Shown here one piece after another: positions 53,896 through 62,164 of a stretch of DNA of 64,000 bases (its first letter is position 1; each line of letters begins with the position of its first letter). The notes below the pieces were generated by a model. It did not search any database, had not been told where the DNA came from, and was given only the letters and a program-made list of their open reading frames with translations. This DNA comes from Agrobacterium genomosp. 13 str. CFBP 6927 (lineage in GTDB: Bacteria > Pseudomonadota > Alphaproteobacteria > Rhizobiales > Rhizobiaceae): contig LT009757.1 of NCBI GenBank assembly GCA_900012615.1, forward strand, positions 1,519,851 through 1,583,850, written 5' to 3'. A program made the position numbers and the translations under genes.

Positions 53896-53915
53896 CGCCC
53901 GGTTATGGCCGGGCG
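53896..53915 (-). promoter_or_regulatory. Intercistronic stem-loop after binding-protein gene
   Basis: Perfect 7-bp arms (CGCCCGG / CCGGGCG) with a 6-nt loop, 10 nt past the ehuB stop and before ehuC. No T-run. Confidence 0.7.
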
Positions 53916-53925
53916 CCGGCTGGCA

Positions 53926-54777
53926 TTATTTGCCGGCGCAGAGATCGGCGACCTTCTTTTCGGCCGCCGCCGCGATACTCTGTTCGGACAGACCGTATTT
54001 TGCGAGGATTTTCTTGTAATCGTCGGTCTTGCGGAATTCGACGAGAGCGGCGTTGAAGGCGTCACGCAGCTCCTTGTCTTCCGGCCGGAAAGCGAAACCG
54101 CCATAATTGCGCACTGGCGCATCCTTCACGACGGGGTCGGTGAAAGGCTCGACCTGCTCAACATTGGCTTGGCCCTTGGCAAGCTCCGAAACCGTCAGCT
54201 CCGTCGCGGCGTAGGCGTCGGCGCGGCTCTGGACGGTTGGGATGGCGTCGGCATTGGCGGGGATGAAGACGATCTGCTCTTCCTTGACGCCGACCGCCCG
54301 CAGGAAGTCAACATTGTTGGCGCCCGACACGACCGCCACCTTCAGTGAGGGGTCCTTGGCGATATCGGCATAGGTGGTGAGCTTTTTCGGATTGCCCTTC
54401 TTCACCAGCAGGCCTTCGCCATAGGACGAGTTCGGTTCGGTGAAGGCGACCTGCTTGCAGCGCTCGGGCGAGATGTTCTGCTCGGCGGCCGCAAAATCGA
54501 AGCGACGGGCTTTGAGGCCGGGGATCAGCGTACCGAACGGCGTCACCGTCCAGTTGACCTCCTCGATACCCATCGATTTCAGAACCGCATTGGCCACATC
54601 GGGGCCGATACCGGCGGAGGTGCCGTCTGGCTGCATGTAGGAATAGGGCACTTCATTGGCCGTGGCGGCGCGGATGTAGCCCTGGCTTTTGACTTCCTCG
54701 ACGGTCAGGGCGCTGGCTGACGTCACGCCGATGGTAAGCGCGAGGGCGGAAAGCCCGGAAAGTCTGATCATACGCAT
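53926..54777 (-). CDS. ehuB: Ectoine/hydroxyectoine-binding periplasmic protein
   Basis: Receptor of 283 residues. Signal peptide runs to about SASALTVEE. The mature part is a family 3 binding protein: GYIRAATANEVPYSYMQPDGTSAGIGPDVANAVLKSMGIEEVNW, then LKARRFDFAAAEQNISPERC. Aromatic residues around the ligand site are compatible with the aromatic box used for ectoine. GAGGAG precedes the ATG. It lies 61 nt downstream of the deacetylase gene, in line with the degradation genes. Confidence 0.88.
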   Translation of the reverse strand: MRMIRLSGLSALALTIGVTSASALTVEEVKSQGYIRAATANEVPYSYMQPDGTSAGIGPDVANAVLKSMGIEEVNWTVTPFGTLIPGLKARRFDFAAAEQNISPERCKQVAFTEPNSSYGEGLLVKKGNPKKLTTYADIAKDPSLKVAVVSGANNVDFLRAVGVKEEQIVFIPANADAIPTVQSRADAYAATELTVSELAKGQANVEQVEPFTDPVVKDAPVRNYGGFAFRPEDKELRDAFNAALVEFRKTDDYKKILAKYGLSEQSIAAAAEKKVADLCAGK

Positions 54778-54838
54778 GTTCTTACTCCTCTGGTTGGGTT
54801 ACGTGGTCCGTTTTCGGATCTCACGATGTTTCTTCTGG

Positions 54839-55852
54839 CTAAGTGTTCTCCGTGACCGTGGCGATAACGGAAAGGCAGTCGCCGGCCTTGATCAGGCCGG
54901 GAACATGGCGCGCGGCAAGCACGCCATTGATGGAGGCGCGGTAATCGACCGGCGCAAGGCCGGTTTTGCCGACGGGATAAACCCGGGCGATTGTTTCACC
55001 CGCCGTGACCGCGTCTCCCAGATCGCGGACAAAAGCGACGAGCCCGTCGTCTTCGGCAAAGGTGAAGCAATCGCTGGATGGCATGTCCAGCCAGCGGCTT
55101 GGGGCGGGCACCGGCGCACCGGACAGTACGCCGGCATGGCGCAGCAGATTGACGATGCCTTTCCGGGCAATGTCGATCGATTTTGCGCTCGCCGTGCCTG
55201 CTCCGCCGAGTTCGGTCGTGACAAAGACCTTGCCCATCTCCTCGACCGTTGTGTCGAGCATGCCGACGGCATCGATTTCCAGCATCTTCATCGAATAGGG
55301 GGCAGCAAAAGCCGCCACCGCGTCAAAACACCGGGCTTCCTGCGTCTTGTCGGGCAGTTCGTGGGCTGCGGCATAGGGCAGGAAATCAAGCGTCCTGCCG
55401 CCGGAATGAAAATCGAGAACGATATCCGCAAGCGGTATCAGATGGCGGGTCACGTAGTCGGCGATCTTTTCCGTCACCGTGCCGTCAGGGCGGCCGGGAA
55501 AGCTGCGGTTCAGGTTTCCCCGGTCGATGGGCGAGGTGCGTGTTCCCGCGCGAAAGGCCGGATAGTTGAGCGCCGGCACGATGATGACGCGCCCGTTCAC
55601 GTCTGCCGGATCGAGCGTGTGGGCGAGTTCGAAAAGTGCTGCCGGTCCCTCATATTCGTCACCATGATTGGCGCCGGTCAAAAGGGCTGTCGGCCCTTCG
55701 CCATTGGCGATGACGCAGATCGGGATCATCACCGAACCCCAGGCGCTGTCATCGCGGCTGTATGGCAGCCGCAGATGACCGTGCTGCACGCCCTTCGCGT
55801 CAAAATCGACGGAGGGCGTGATCGGCGAGGGGCGAAGCGCGGTCTTCAACAT
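54839..55852 (-). CDS. eutE: N-acetyl-diaminobutyrate deacetylase of ectoine degradation (DoeB-type)
   Basis: Zinc-dependent deacylase of the AstE/AspA family, 337 residues, removing acetate from N-alpha-acetyl-2,4-diaminobutyrate. Zinc-site elements are TGANHGDEYEG (His and Glu) and VLDFHSGG (second His). It starts 4 nt after the hydrolase gene and is followed by ehuB. Its identity rests on the family signature and cluster; succinylglutamate desuccinylase is excluded by context. Confidence 0.88.
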   Translation of the reverse strand: MLKTALRPSPITPSVDFDAKGVQHGHLRLPYSRDDSAWGSVMIPICVIANGEGPTALLTGANHGDEYEGPAALFELAHTLDPADVNGRVIIVPALNYPAFRAGTRTSPIDRGNLNRSFPGRPDGTVTEKIADYVTRHLIPLADIVLDFHSGGRTLDFLPYAAAHELPDKTQEARCFDAVAAFAAPYSMKMLEIDAVGMLDTTVEEMGKVFVTTELGGAGTASAKSIDIARKGIVNLLRHAGVLSGAPVPAPSRWLDMPSSDCFTFAEDDGLVAFVRDLGDAVTAGETIARVYPVGKTGLAPVDYRASINGVLAARHVPGLIKAGDCLSVIATVTENT

Positions 55853-55856
55853 CGTC

Positions 55857-57035
55857 TCAGCCTTTCACGAAGAGTTGCCGCGGCACATTGGAAAGGCATT
55901 CGACACCGGTTTCAGTGATCGCGATGCTTTCGGTGATTTCGAGGCCCATGTCTTCCAGCCAGAGACCGGTCATGAAATGGAATGTCATACCGGGTTTCAG
56001 CTCCGTGCGGTCGCCCGGTCGCAGGCTCATCGTGCGCTCGCCCCAGTCAGGCGGATAGGATAGGCCGATCGGATAGCCGGTGCGGTTGTCCTTGATGATC
56101 CCGTATTTTTTCAGCACGGCGAAAAAGGCATTGGCGATGTCCTCGCAGGTGTTGCCCGGCTTCGCTGCGGAAAGACCGGCTTCCATGCCCTCAAGTGTTG
56201 CTTTTTCTGCGTCGAGGAACGCCTGTGTCGGCTTGCCGAGAAAGACGGTGCGTGACAGCGGGCAATGATAACGGCGGTAGGCGCCGGCGATTTCGAAGAA
56301 GGTGCCTTCGCCTGAGCGCATCGGCTTGTCGTCCCATGTCAGATGCGGGGCGGACGCGTCGGCACCCGAAGGGAGGAGCGGCACGATGGCGGGATAGTCG
56401 CCGCCGAATTCGGCGGTACCACGAATGCCGGCATCGTATATTTCGGCCACGAGATCGCATTTGCGCATACCCGGCTCAACGACATCGACGATACGCTTGT
56501 GCATCAGCTCGACGATCTTGCCTGCCTTGCGCATATAGTCGAGTTCGGTCGGGCTCTTCACCGCGCGCTGCCAGTTTACGAGACCGGCGGCATCCTTGAA
56601 ACGGGCGTTCGGCAGATATTTCTGCAGCGACGCAAAGGCGGCGGCCGAGAAATAATAATTATCCATCTCGACGCCGACCGTCAGGCCGGACCAGTCGCGC
56701 TCCTCTATGATTTGAGACAGCAGGTCCATCGGGTGCCGTTCGGTCGATTGAACGTAATGGTCAGGGTAGCCGACGATATTGTCGTGGGCGAGGTAGGCCG
56801 TGCGCTTGGCGCCGTTGGCATCCTGCTTGCGGCCGTACCAGATCGGCTCGCCCTCCGGCGGCACCAGCACGCATTGATGCACATAGAAGGACCAGCCGTC
56901 ATAACCGGTCAGCCAATGCATGTTGGACGGGTCGGTGACGACCAGAAGATCGATCCCGGCCTTTTCCATGGCTTTGCGGGTTTTGGACAGGCGCGCGGCA
57001 TATTCCTCGCGCGTAAAGTTCAGCGTTACGCTCAC
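55857..57035 (-). CDS. eutD: Ectoine hydrolase (DoeA-type, M24 family)
   Basis: Opens the ectoine ring to N-acetyl-diaminobutyrate. The 392-residue product has an N-terminal creatinase-like domain (YAARLSKTRKAMEKAGIDLLVVTDPSNMHWLTGYDGWSFYVHQ) and a pita-bread C-terminal domain (from about 160) with FFEIAGAYRRYHCPLSRTVFLG. As in DoeA, several metal ligands of true peptidases in this fold appear replaced. It overlaps eutC by 4 nt. This gene is the best marker that the cluster degrades ectoine. Confidence 0.9.
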   Translation of the reverse strand: MSVTLNFTREEYAARLSKTRKAMEKAGIDLLVVTDPSNMHWLTGYDGWSFYVHQCVLVPPEGEPIWYGRKQDANGAKRTAYLAHDNIVGYPDHYVQSTERHPMDLLSQIIEERDWSGLTVGVEMDNYYFSAAAFASLQKYLPNARFKDAAGLVNWQRAVKSPTELDYMRKAGKIVELMHKRIVDVVEPGMRKCDLVAEIYDAGIRGTAEFGGDYPAIVPLLPSGADASAPHLTWDDKPMRSGEGTFFEIAGAYRRYHCPLSRTVFLGKPTQAFLDAEKATLEGMEAGLSAAKPGNTCEDIANAFFAVLKKYGIIKDNRTGYPIGLSYPPDWGERTMSLRPGDRTELKPGMTFHFMTGLWLEDMGLEITESIAITETGVECLSNVPRQLFVKG

Positions 57036-58045
57036 GCTGCGTCTCCCATTTTTATGCTGTTTTCGATGGTTTGACCGCTCTTGGCTTCCTTTGCGCGGGC
57101 AAAGGCGAGATTGGCGATGGCGGTGTCCTGCACGCCGGTGCCGGTCAGATCGGCAAAGGTGATGTCCTTGTTCGAAACACGGCCCTGCACCTTGCCGGCA
57201 ATGACGCCGCCAAGTTCGGCGAAGTGCTGATCCGACGCGGCGTGGCCGGCGGCGATGGCGTGATGTAATTCACCGAGAATGCGGGTCTGTGACAGCCGGT
57301 CCGCGACATAGCGCGCTCTGGCGAATACGGCTGGATCGATCTCGTTCTTGTGTTCGGCATCCGATCCCATGGCTGTCAGATGCTGGCCTTCTTCCAGCCA
57401 GTCGGCAAACAGGATCGGCTTTTCGGCGGGTGTCGTTGTCACGATGATATCGGCACCCCGCGCGGCGGCCTGCGGATCGGCCATGGCGGTGACTTCGATG
57501 CCGTGTTCGCTGGCGAAATCGCTCGCAAGTCTCTTGGCCTTGTCATGGTCGCGTGCCCATATCCGCGCCGATCTGATCGGGCGCACCAGCATCAGGGCTT
57601 CAAGCTGCAAACGCGCCTGCATGCCCGCCCCGAAGATCGCGGCGACGGAGGCGTCTTTGCGGGCCAGGTGCCGCGCCGCGACAGCACCGGCCGCGGCGGT
57701 CCTCACATCGGTAAGATAGCCGTTATCGAGGAGAAGGGCCTCCACCAGTCCGGTCTTTGCGCTGAAGAGGATCATCAGGCCATTGAGGCTGGGCAGACCG
57801 AGTTTCGGATTGTCGAAGAAACCGGGGCTGACCTTGATGGCGAAACCGTCAAAGCCCGGTACATAGGCCGTCTTCACATCCACTTCGCCGCGAAACTCGG
57901 GAATATCGAGCCGGAGGATCGGCGGCATGGCAACGGCTTGCGTTGCGAGTGCAGCAAAGGCCCGCTCCACACAATCGACTGCGGAAAGGTCGAGCTTGAT
58001 GACACCGCGCAGGTCTTTTTCGGTCAGGATGGTGATGAGGCTCAT
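57032..58045 (-). CDS. eutC: Ornithine cyclodeaminase/mu-crystallin-family protein of ectoine cluster
   Basis: NAD-dependent OCD-family protein, 337 residues, with the Rossmann motif AAIFGAGMQARLQLEAL and the upstream KVSPGFFDNPKLGLPSLNGLMILFSAKTG. In ectoine gene sets it travels with EutA and EutB and is thought to help convert hydroxyectoine to ectoine. It overlaps eutB and eutD by 4 nt each. It must not be confused with the ethanolamine lyase subunit of the same name at 23622. Confidence 0.86.
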   Translation of the reverse strand: MSLITILTEKDLRGVIKLDLSAVDCVERAFAALATQAVAMPPILRLDIPEFRGEVDVKTAYVPGFDGFAIKVSPGFFDNPKLGLPSLNGLMILFSAKTGLVEALLLDNGYLTDVRTAAAGAVAARHLARKDASVAAIFGAGMQARLQLEALMLVRPIRSARIWARDHDKAKRLASDFASEHGIEVTAMADPQAAARGADIIVTTTPAEKPILFADWLEEGQHLTAMGSDAEHKNEIDPAVFARARYVADRLSQTRILGELHHAIAAGHAASDQHFAELGGVIAGKVQGRVSNKDITFADLTGTGVQDTAIANLAFARAKEAKSGQTIENSIKMGDAA

Positions 58046-59061
58046 GCGACTCCCCCGTCGATGATCGTTCTGTGGGCCGCCGGATCGATATTTCCGCCCG
58101 ACACGATGATGGCGGTCGGGCCGCTGATGTCGATCTTGCGCGACAGAATGGCAGCGAAACCAACGGCGCCCGCACCCTCCACTGTCAAACCTTCTTCGCG
58201 CGCCGCATGGCGGATGCCGGCTGCAATCTCGTCTTCGGAAACCAGCACGATCTCATCGAGACGCGCCTGGCAAAGCGCGAATGTCACGCGGTTCTCCAGT
58301 CCAATCCCGCCGCCCAGCGAATCCGCCAGCGTTTCTTCCTCCCGGACGGCGACGGGCCGGCCGGCTGCGACCGACGCCTGCATGGCCGCACCCCGCTCCA
58401 TGGAAATGCCGATGACCCGTGCCCGTGGCTTCAACGCCTTGACCGCAACGGCGATACCGCCCGCAAGGCCACCGCCGGAAAGAGGAACGAGCACCGTCTT
58501 CAGTCCCGGCATGTCTTCGACAAGCTCTAGACCGATCGTGCCTTGGCCGGCCACGACGTCAGCATCATCGAATGGTGGGATTGCGGTCAGGCCGAGACTC
58601 TTGGTCAGGCGCTCCGCTTCCTCCTGCGCGTCATCCTGTGACCTGCCGACGATCCGGATCTCCGCACCGAGCGCGCGGATCGCCTCAACCTTGTTCGTCG
58701 GCACGAGTGCCGACATGCAGATCGTGGCTGGAATTCCGAGCTTGCGGGCCGCATAGGCTACGGCGCGGCCATGATTGCCGGTCGAGGCGGTGACGAGGCC
58801 ACGCCTGCGTGCCTCATCGTCAAGCGAGAGTATCGCGTTCATCGCGCCGCGCAGCTTGAAGGTGCCGATGGGCTGAAGGGTTTCAAGTTTGAGATGAACG
58901 GGATAACCACAGCGTTCGGACAGAGTGTCCGAGAGAACCAACGGTGTTCGCTCCACCTGTCCGGCAAGCCGCACAGCCGCCTGCTCTATCGCGGCCAGCG
59001 AGACCGGAAGCAGGGTTTTATCGGCGGATATGGACAGGTTTTCGCTCTTCATGATTGTCAT
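58042..59061 (-). CDS. eutB: Threonine-dehydratase-like PLP enzyme of ectoine cluster
   Basis: Fold-type II PLP enzyme, 339 residues. The PLP lysine sits in LKLETLQPIGTFKLRGAMNAI and the phosphate-binding glycine loop is SGGGLAGG; TASTGNHGRAVAYAARKLG is also present. It lacks the C-terminal ACT domain of biosynthetic IlvA. In ectoine clusters it is linked to hydroxyectoine use. First of the eutBCDE-ehuBCDA run, it starts 68 nt after enuR. An ATG at 59052 is an alternative start. Confidence 0.86.
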   Translation of the reverse strand: MTIMKSENLSISADKTLLPVSLAAIEQAAVRLAGQVERTPLVLSDTLSERCGYPVHLKLETLQPIGTFKLRGAMNAILSLDDEARRRGLVTASTGNHGRAVAYAARKLGIPATICMSALVPTNKVEAIRALGAEIRIVGRSQDDAQEEAERLTKSLGLTAIPPFDDADVVAGQGTIGLELVEDMPGLKTVLVPLSGGGLAGGIAVAVKALKPRARVIGISMERGAAMQASVAAGRPVAVREEETLADSLGGGIGLENRVTFALCQARLDEIVLVSEDEIAAGIRHAAREEGLTVEGAGAVGFAAILSRKIDISGPTAIIVSGGNIDPAAHRTIIDGGVA

Positions 59062-59100
59062 GTTGAGAGCGAAGTAAAATCATGTCAATTATTATATTGT

Positions 59101-59116
59101 AATGATTCAATGATTT
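59101..59116. promoter_or_regulatory. Direct repeat between enuR and eutB, candidate EnuR site
   Basis: AATGATT occurs twice, at 59101 and 59109, in an AT-rich stretch that separates enuR from eutB. MocR-type regulators often bind direct repeats. The 8-bp period is seen; regulation is inferred. Confidence 0.35.
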
Positions 59117-59129
59117 TCGGGTGGCTGCC

Positions 59130-60578
59130 TCAGCCGATTGAACCGATATCGTAGACCGGCGGCAGCTGCTCGAAGGTCTGCCGCACGGTGGTCAAGGCTT
59201 TGACGAGGCTTGGCTGATTGAGGCGACCGCCGAGGCAGATGCGGATGCCGCCGCCATGGCCGGGACCGGCAATGAATGGTTCCGACGGCGTGACCGCGAC
59301 GTTCTGGTTTGTGAGCGCACGCACCAGGCCGTCCTCCGTCCAGCGCGGTGGAACCTTCAGCCAGGCGCAGAAGGAGAGGGGGTGGCTCGAGGCGATATGG
59401 TCGCCCAATATGTCTGTGGCAATCTTTTGCCGCGCACGCACTTCGGCGCGCTGGACATCCAGCAGCCGCCGTGCAGTGCCGTTTTCGACCCAGCGCGTGG
59501 CGATTTCGGCCGTAAGATAGGTTCCGCTCCAGCTCGATACACGCAGGATAGAGGCGGCGCGGATGGAGTAGGCGGGCGGCACGACGAGATAACCGACGCG
59601 CAGGCCGGTCAGGACTGTCTTGGTAAAGCTGGTGACGAAAAAGCCCAGATCAGGCAGCATTTCGGTGATGGATGGCAGGTCATCCTCGATGATCGGGCGA
59701 TAGACTTCGTCCTCAATGACAAAGACGCCGTACCGTTCGGCGATCGCGGCAATCGCCCGTCTGCGCTCCGCACCCGAAACATGCCCGGTGGGATTGTTGA
59801 GGGTGGGAATGAGCACGATTGCCCTCACGCCACCAGTTGCACAGGCGGCCTCCAGCGCGTCCGGCAAAATGCCCTCTTCGTCGGTCGGCAGGCCCTTGAG
59901 GCTGAAGCCCAGAATGTTCGACAGGCCGATAATGCCGTGGTCGGTGAGGTTTTCGCAGAGAACCACGTCGTTCGAGCGGATAATGCAGCTCAGGGCGAGA
60001 AAAATGCCGTGCGCAGCACCATTGGTGACGAGAATACGCTCCGCGCCGGCGGTCACGCCCATCATGCCAAGCCAGATCCGGGCGGTTTCGCGATGGCTGT
60101 CGAGGCCCGCGACCGGCCGGCAAGGGCGCATGAAGCCCGAATTGTCGCCATCGGCCAATTCGCGAAGGATGGCGCGCGAGGCGTTCTCATGGTCGTCGAG
60201 ATAAACGCCACGGATAATCGATAGATCGAGCACCTCGGTCGGGCTGTGATCGAGCATCATGCGGCCCGCCCGGTCCGTCACCCGCGTCTTCACGAAAGTG
60301 CCGCGGCCGATTTCTCCACTGAGATAACCCAGCCGCTCGGCCTCCTTGTAGGAGAGGCTGACGGTCTGGACCGAAAGGCCGAGTTCGCGGGCGAGATCGC
60401 GGTGGGTCGGCATGCGGTCCATCGGCTTCAGGACGCCGGCGTCGATATCGGCAATGATGCGTTCCGTCAGGGCGGAATGTTTCGTTTCGCCTTTCTGCTT
60501 GGCCAGGGTCGGCCGCCATGCCACCGGTTTGGTTGCGGAAACCGGATCTGAGCTGAGCGGATTGGCTTGACGACGCAT
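59130..60578 (-). CDS. enuR: MocR/GntR-family regulator of ectoine catabolism
   Basis: Regulator of 482 residues fusing a GntR winged helix (about 32-98: ERIIADIDAGVLKPMDRMPTHRDLARELGLSVQTVSLSYKEAERLGYL) to an aminotransferase-fold domain (about 115-475). K320 in TSFTKTVLTGLRVGY is the expected PLP lysine and NNPTGH is the conserved aminotransferase motif. In known EnuR proteins PLP reacts with ectoine breakdown products to relieve repression. It lies between the aminotransferase and eutB genes, on the same strand. Confidence 0.88.
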   Translation of the reverse strand: MRRQANPLSSDPVSATKPVAWRPTLAKQKGETKHSALTERIIADIDAGVLKPMDRMPTHRDLARELGLSVQTVSLSYKEAERLGYLSGEIGRGTFVKTRVTDRAGRMMLDHSPTEVLDLSIIRGVYLDDHENASRAILRELADGDNSGFMRPCRPVAGLDSHRETARIWLGMMGVTAGAERILVTNGAAHGIFLALSCIIRSNDVVLCENLTDHGIIGLSNILGFSLKGLPTDEEGILPDALEAACATGGVRAIVLIPTLNNPTGHVSGAERRRAIAAIAERYGVFVIEDEVYRPIIEDDLPSITEMLPDLGFFVTSFTKTVLTGLRVGYLVVPPAYSIRAASILRVSSWSGTYLTAEIATRWVENGTARRLLDVQRAEVRARQKIATDILGDHIASSHPLSFCAWLKVPPRWTEDGLVRALTNQNVAVTPSEPFIAGPGHGGGIRICLGGRLNQPSLVKALTTVRQTFEQLPPVYDIGSIG

Positions 60579-60659
60579 GAAATTGTCTCGTTTTTGACGA
60601 CGGTAATTTCATGACATTATGCATGCTTCTGCGAAAAGATGAAGCCTTATGCAGCGCAG

Positions 60660-60694
60660 ATGACAACTGCGCCGCAAATAGGCGCAGTTGTCAT
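60660..60694. repeat. Strong inverted repeat upstream of enuR
   Basis: Perfect 14-bp arms (ATGACAACTGCGCC / GGCGCAGTTGTCAT) with a 7-nt loop in the 170-bp gap between the aminotransferase stop and enuR start. No T-run on either strand. It could end the upstream transcript or act as a regulatory site. TTATGCA also repeats at 60617 and 60647, exactly 30 bp apart, nearer enuR. Confidence 0.75.
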
Positions 60695-60748
60695 GTCGTT
60701 GCTTTCGAAATGGGCAGCAGCTGTGACCGTTAAACGCCAAGGCTGGCG

Positions 60749-62152
60749 TCAGATTTTTTCGCCGGCCCGCACCAGATCGTCCATGACGCTGCGCACGGCG
60801 GCTTCGGCGATAGCGATGATCTCATCCACCTCCGCCTTCGTTGTGACGAGCGGCGGCGCAAAGCCCAGAATATCGCCATGCGGCATGGCGCGCGCAATAA
60901 GGCCGCCATTGCGCGCCGCCTTCGAAACGCGCGCACCCACCGTAAGACCGGGGGCAAAACGTGTCTTCTTTTCACGATCCGCCACGAATTCGATGGCGCC
61001 CATCAGGCCCACACCGCGCACCTCTCCGACGATTGGAAGCTGCGCGAACTTCGCCTTCAACTGCTCCTGAAAATAGCTGCCGACGGCACGTGCATTGCCG
61101 GGCAGGTCTTCCTTTTCGACGATGTCGAGCACGGCATTTGCCGCAGCCGCACCGATGGGGTGGCCGGAATAGGTGTAGCCGTGGGAGAAAGCCCCGACGC
61201 GATCGGCGCCTTCCTCCATCACCCTGTAGACTTTCTCCCCCACGATGGCGCCGGAGAGCGGGAAATAGGCCGAAGTCAGACCCTTGGCGACGGTGATCAG
61301 GTCCGGCTCGATGCCGTAGTGTTGCGAGCCGAACATGGAGCCTGTACGGCCGAAACCGGTAATCACCTCATCGGCAATCAGCAGGACATCGTATTTTTTG
61401 AGAACGTCCTGTATCGCCGGCCAGTAGCCTTCCGGCGGCGGCGTGATGCCGCCCGTGCCAAGCACCGGTTCGGCAATGAAGGCGCCTATCGTGTCGGGGC
61501 CCTCGCGCAGAATGAGCGCTTCCAGTTCGTCGGCGCGCCGTTTTGAGAATTCCAGCTCGGTTTCACCGGCTTCCGCGCCCCAGTAATGGTGCGGAACGCC
61601 GGTGTGCAGCACGCCGGCGCGCGGCAGGTCCATGTGGTCGTGATAAAAACTCATGCCGGTCATGGAGCCGGAAACCACGCTGCAGCCGTGATATCCCCTT
61701 TCGCGGGAGATGATTTTTTTCTTCTGCGGCTTGCCGCGCAGGTTGTTGTAATACCAGACGAGCTTCGCCTGTGTCTCATTGGCGTCCGAGCCCGACATGC
61801 CGTAAAAGACCTTGCTCATCTTGCCGGGCGCCATCTTCACCAGCCGGTCGGAAAGGATCGCCAGTTCGTCCGTCGTGTGGGCGGCGTAAGAATGGTAATA
61901 GGCAAGCCGATAGGCCTGACGGGAGATGGCTTCCGCCACCTCGGTACGGCCATAACCGACATTGACGCAATAAAGACCGGCGAAGCCATCGATCAGCTGC
62001 TTGCCATGCGCGTCCTGAATACGGATGCCCTTGCCGGTCTCGACGATGGTCGGTTCACCGAGCTTGCCGCTGGCGAAATCCTTCAGCTGCGTGAAGGGAT
62101 GCAGAACCGCATTTCGATCCATTTCCGCGATGTTTTTGATGTCGATGGTCAT
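60749..62152 (-). CDS. Class III aminotransferase, probable diaminobutyrate transaminase (DoeD-type)
   Basis: PLP transaminase of 467 residues. K290 in LITVAKGLTS is the PLP lysine, D261 in LLIADEVITGFGRTG and GMSGSDANETQAK are family motifs. In the ectoine pathway the expected step is L-2,4-diaminobutyrate to aspartate-semialdehyde. Sequence alone would also allow a beta-alanine, GABA or taurine:pyruvate transaminase; the assignment rests on position between the aldehyde dehydrogenase and enuR. Confidence 0.85.
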   Translation of the reverse strand: MTIDIKNIAEMDRNAVLHPFTQLKDFASGKLGEPTIVETGKGIRIQDAHGKQLIDGFAGLYCVNVGYGRTEVAEAISRQAYRLAYYHSYAAHTTDELAILSDRLVKMAPGKMSKVFYGMSGSDANETQAKLVWYYNNLRGKPQKKKIISRERGYHGCSVVSGSMTGMSFYHDHMDLPRAGVLHTGVPHHYWGAEAGETELEFSKRRADELEALILREGPDTIGAFIAEPVLGTGGITPPPEGYWPAIQDVLKKYDVLLIADEVITGFGRTGSMFGSQHYGIEPDLITVAKGLTSAYFPLSGAIVGEKVYRVMEEGADRVGAFSHGYTYSGHPIGAAAANAVLDIVEKEDLPGNARAVGSYFQEQLKAKFAQLPIVGEVRGVGLMGAIEFVADREKKTRFAPGLTVGARVSKAARNGGLIARAMPHGDILGFAPPLVTTKAEVDEIIAIAEAAVRSVMDDLVRAGEKI

Positions 62153-62164
62153 AGGCAGTTCCTT

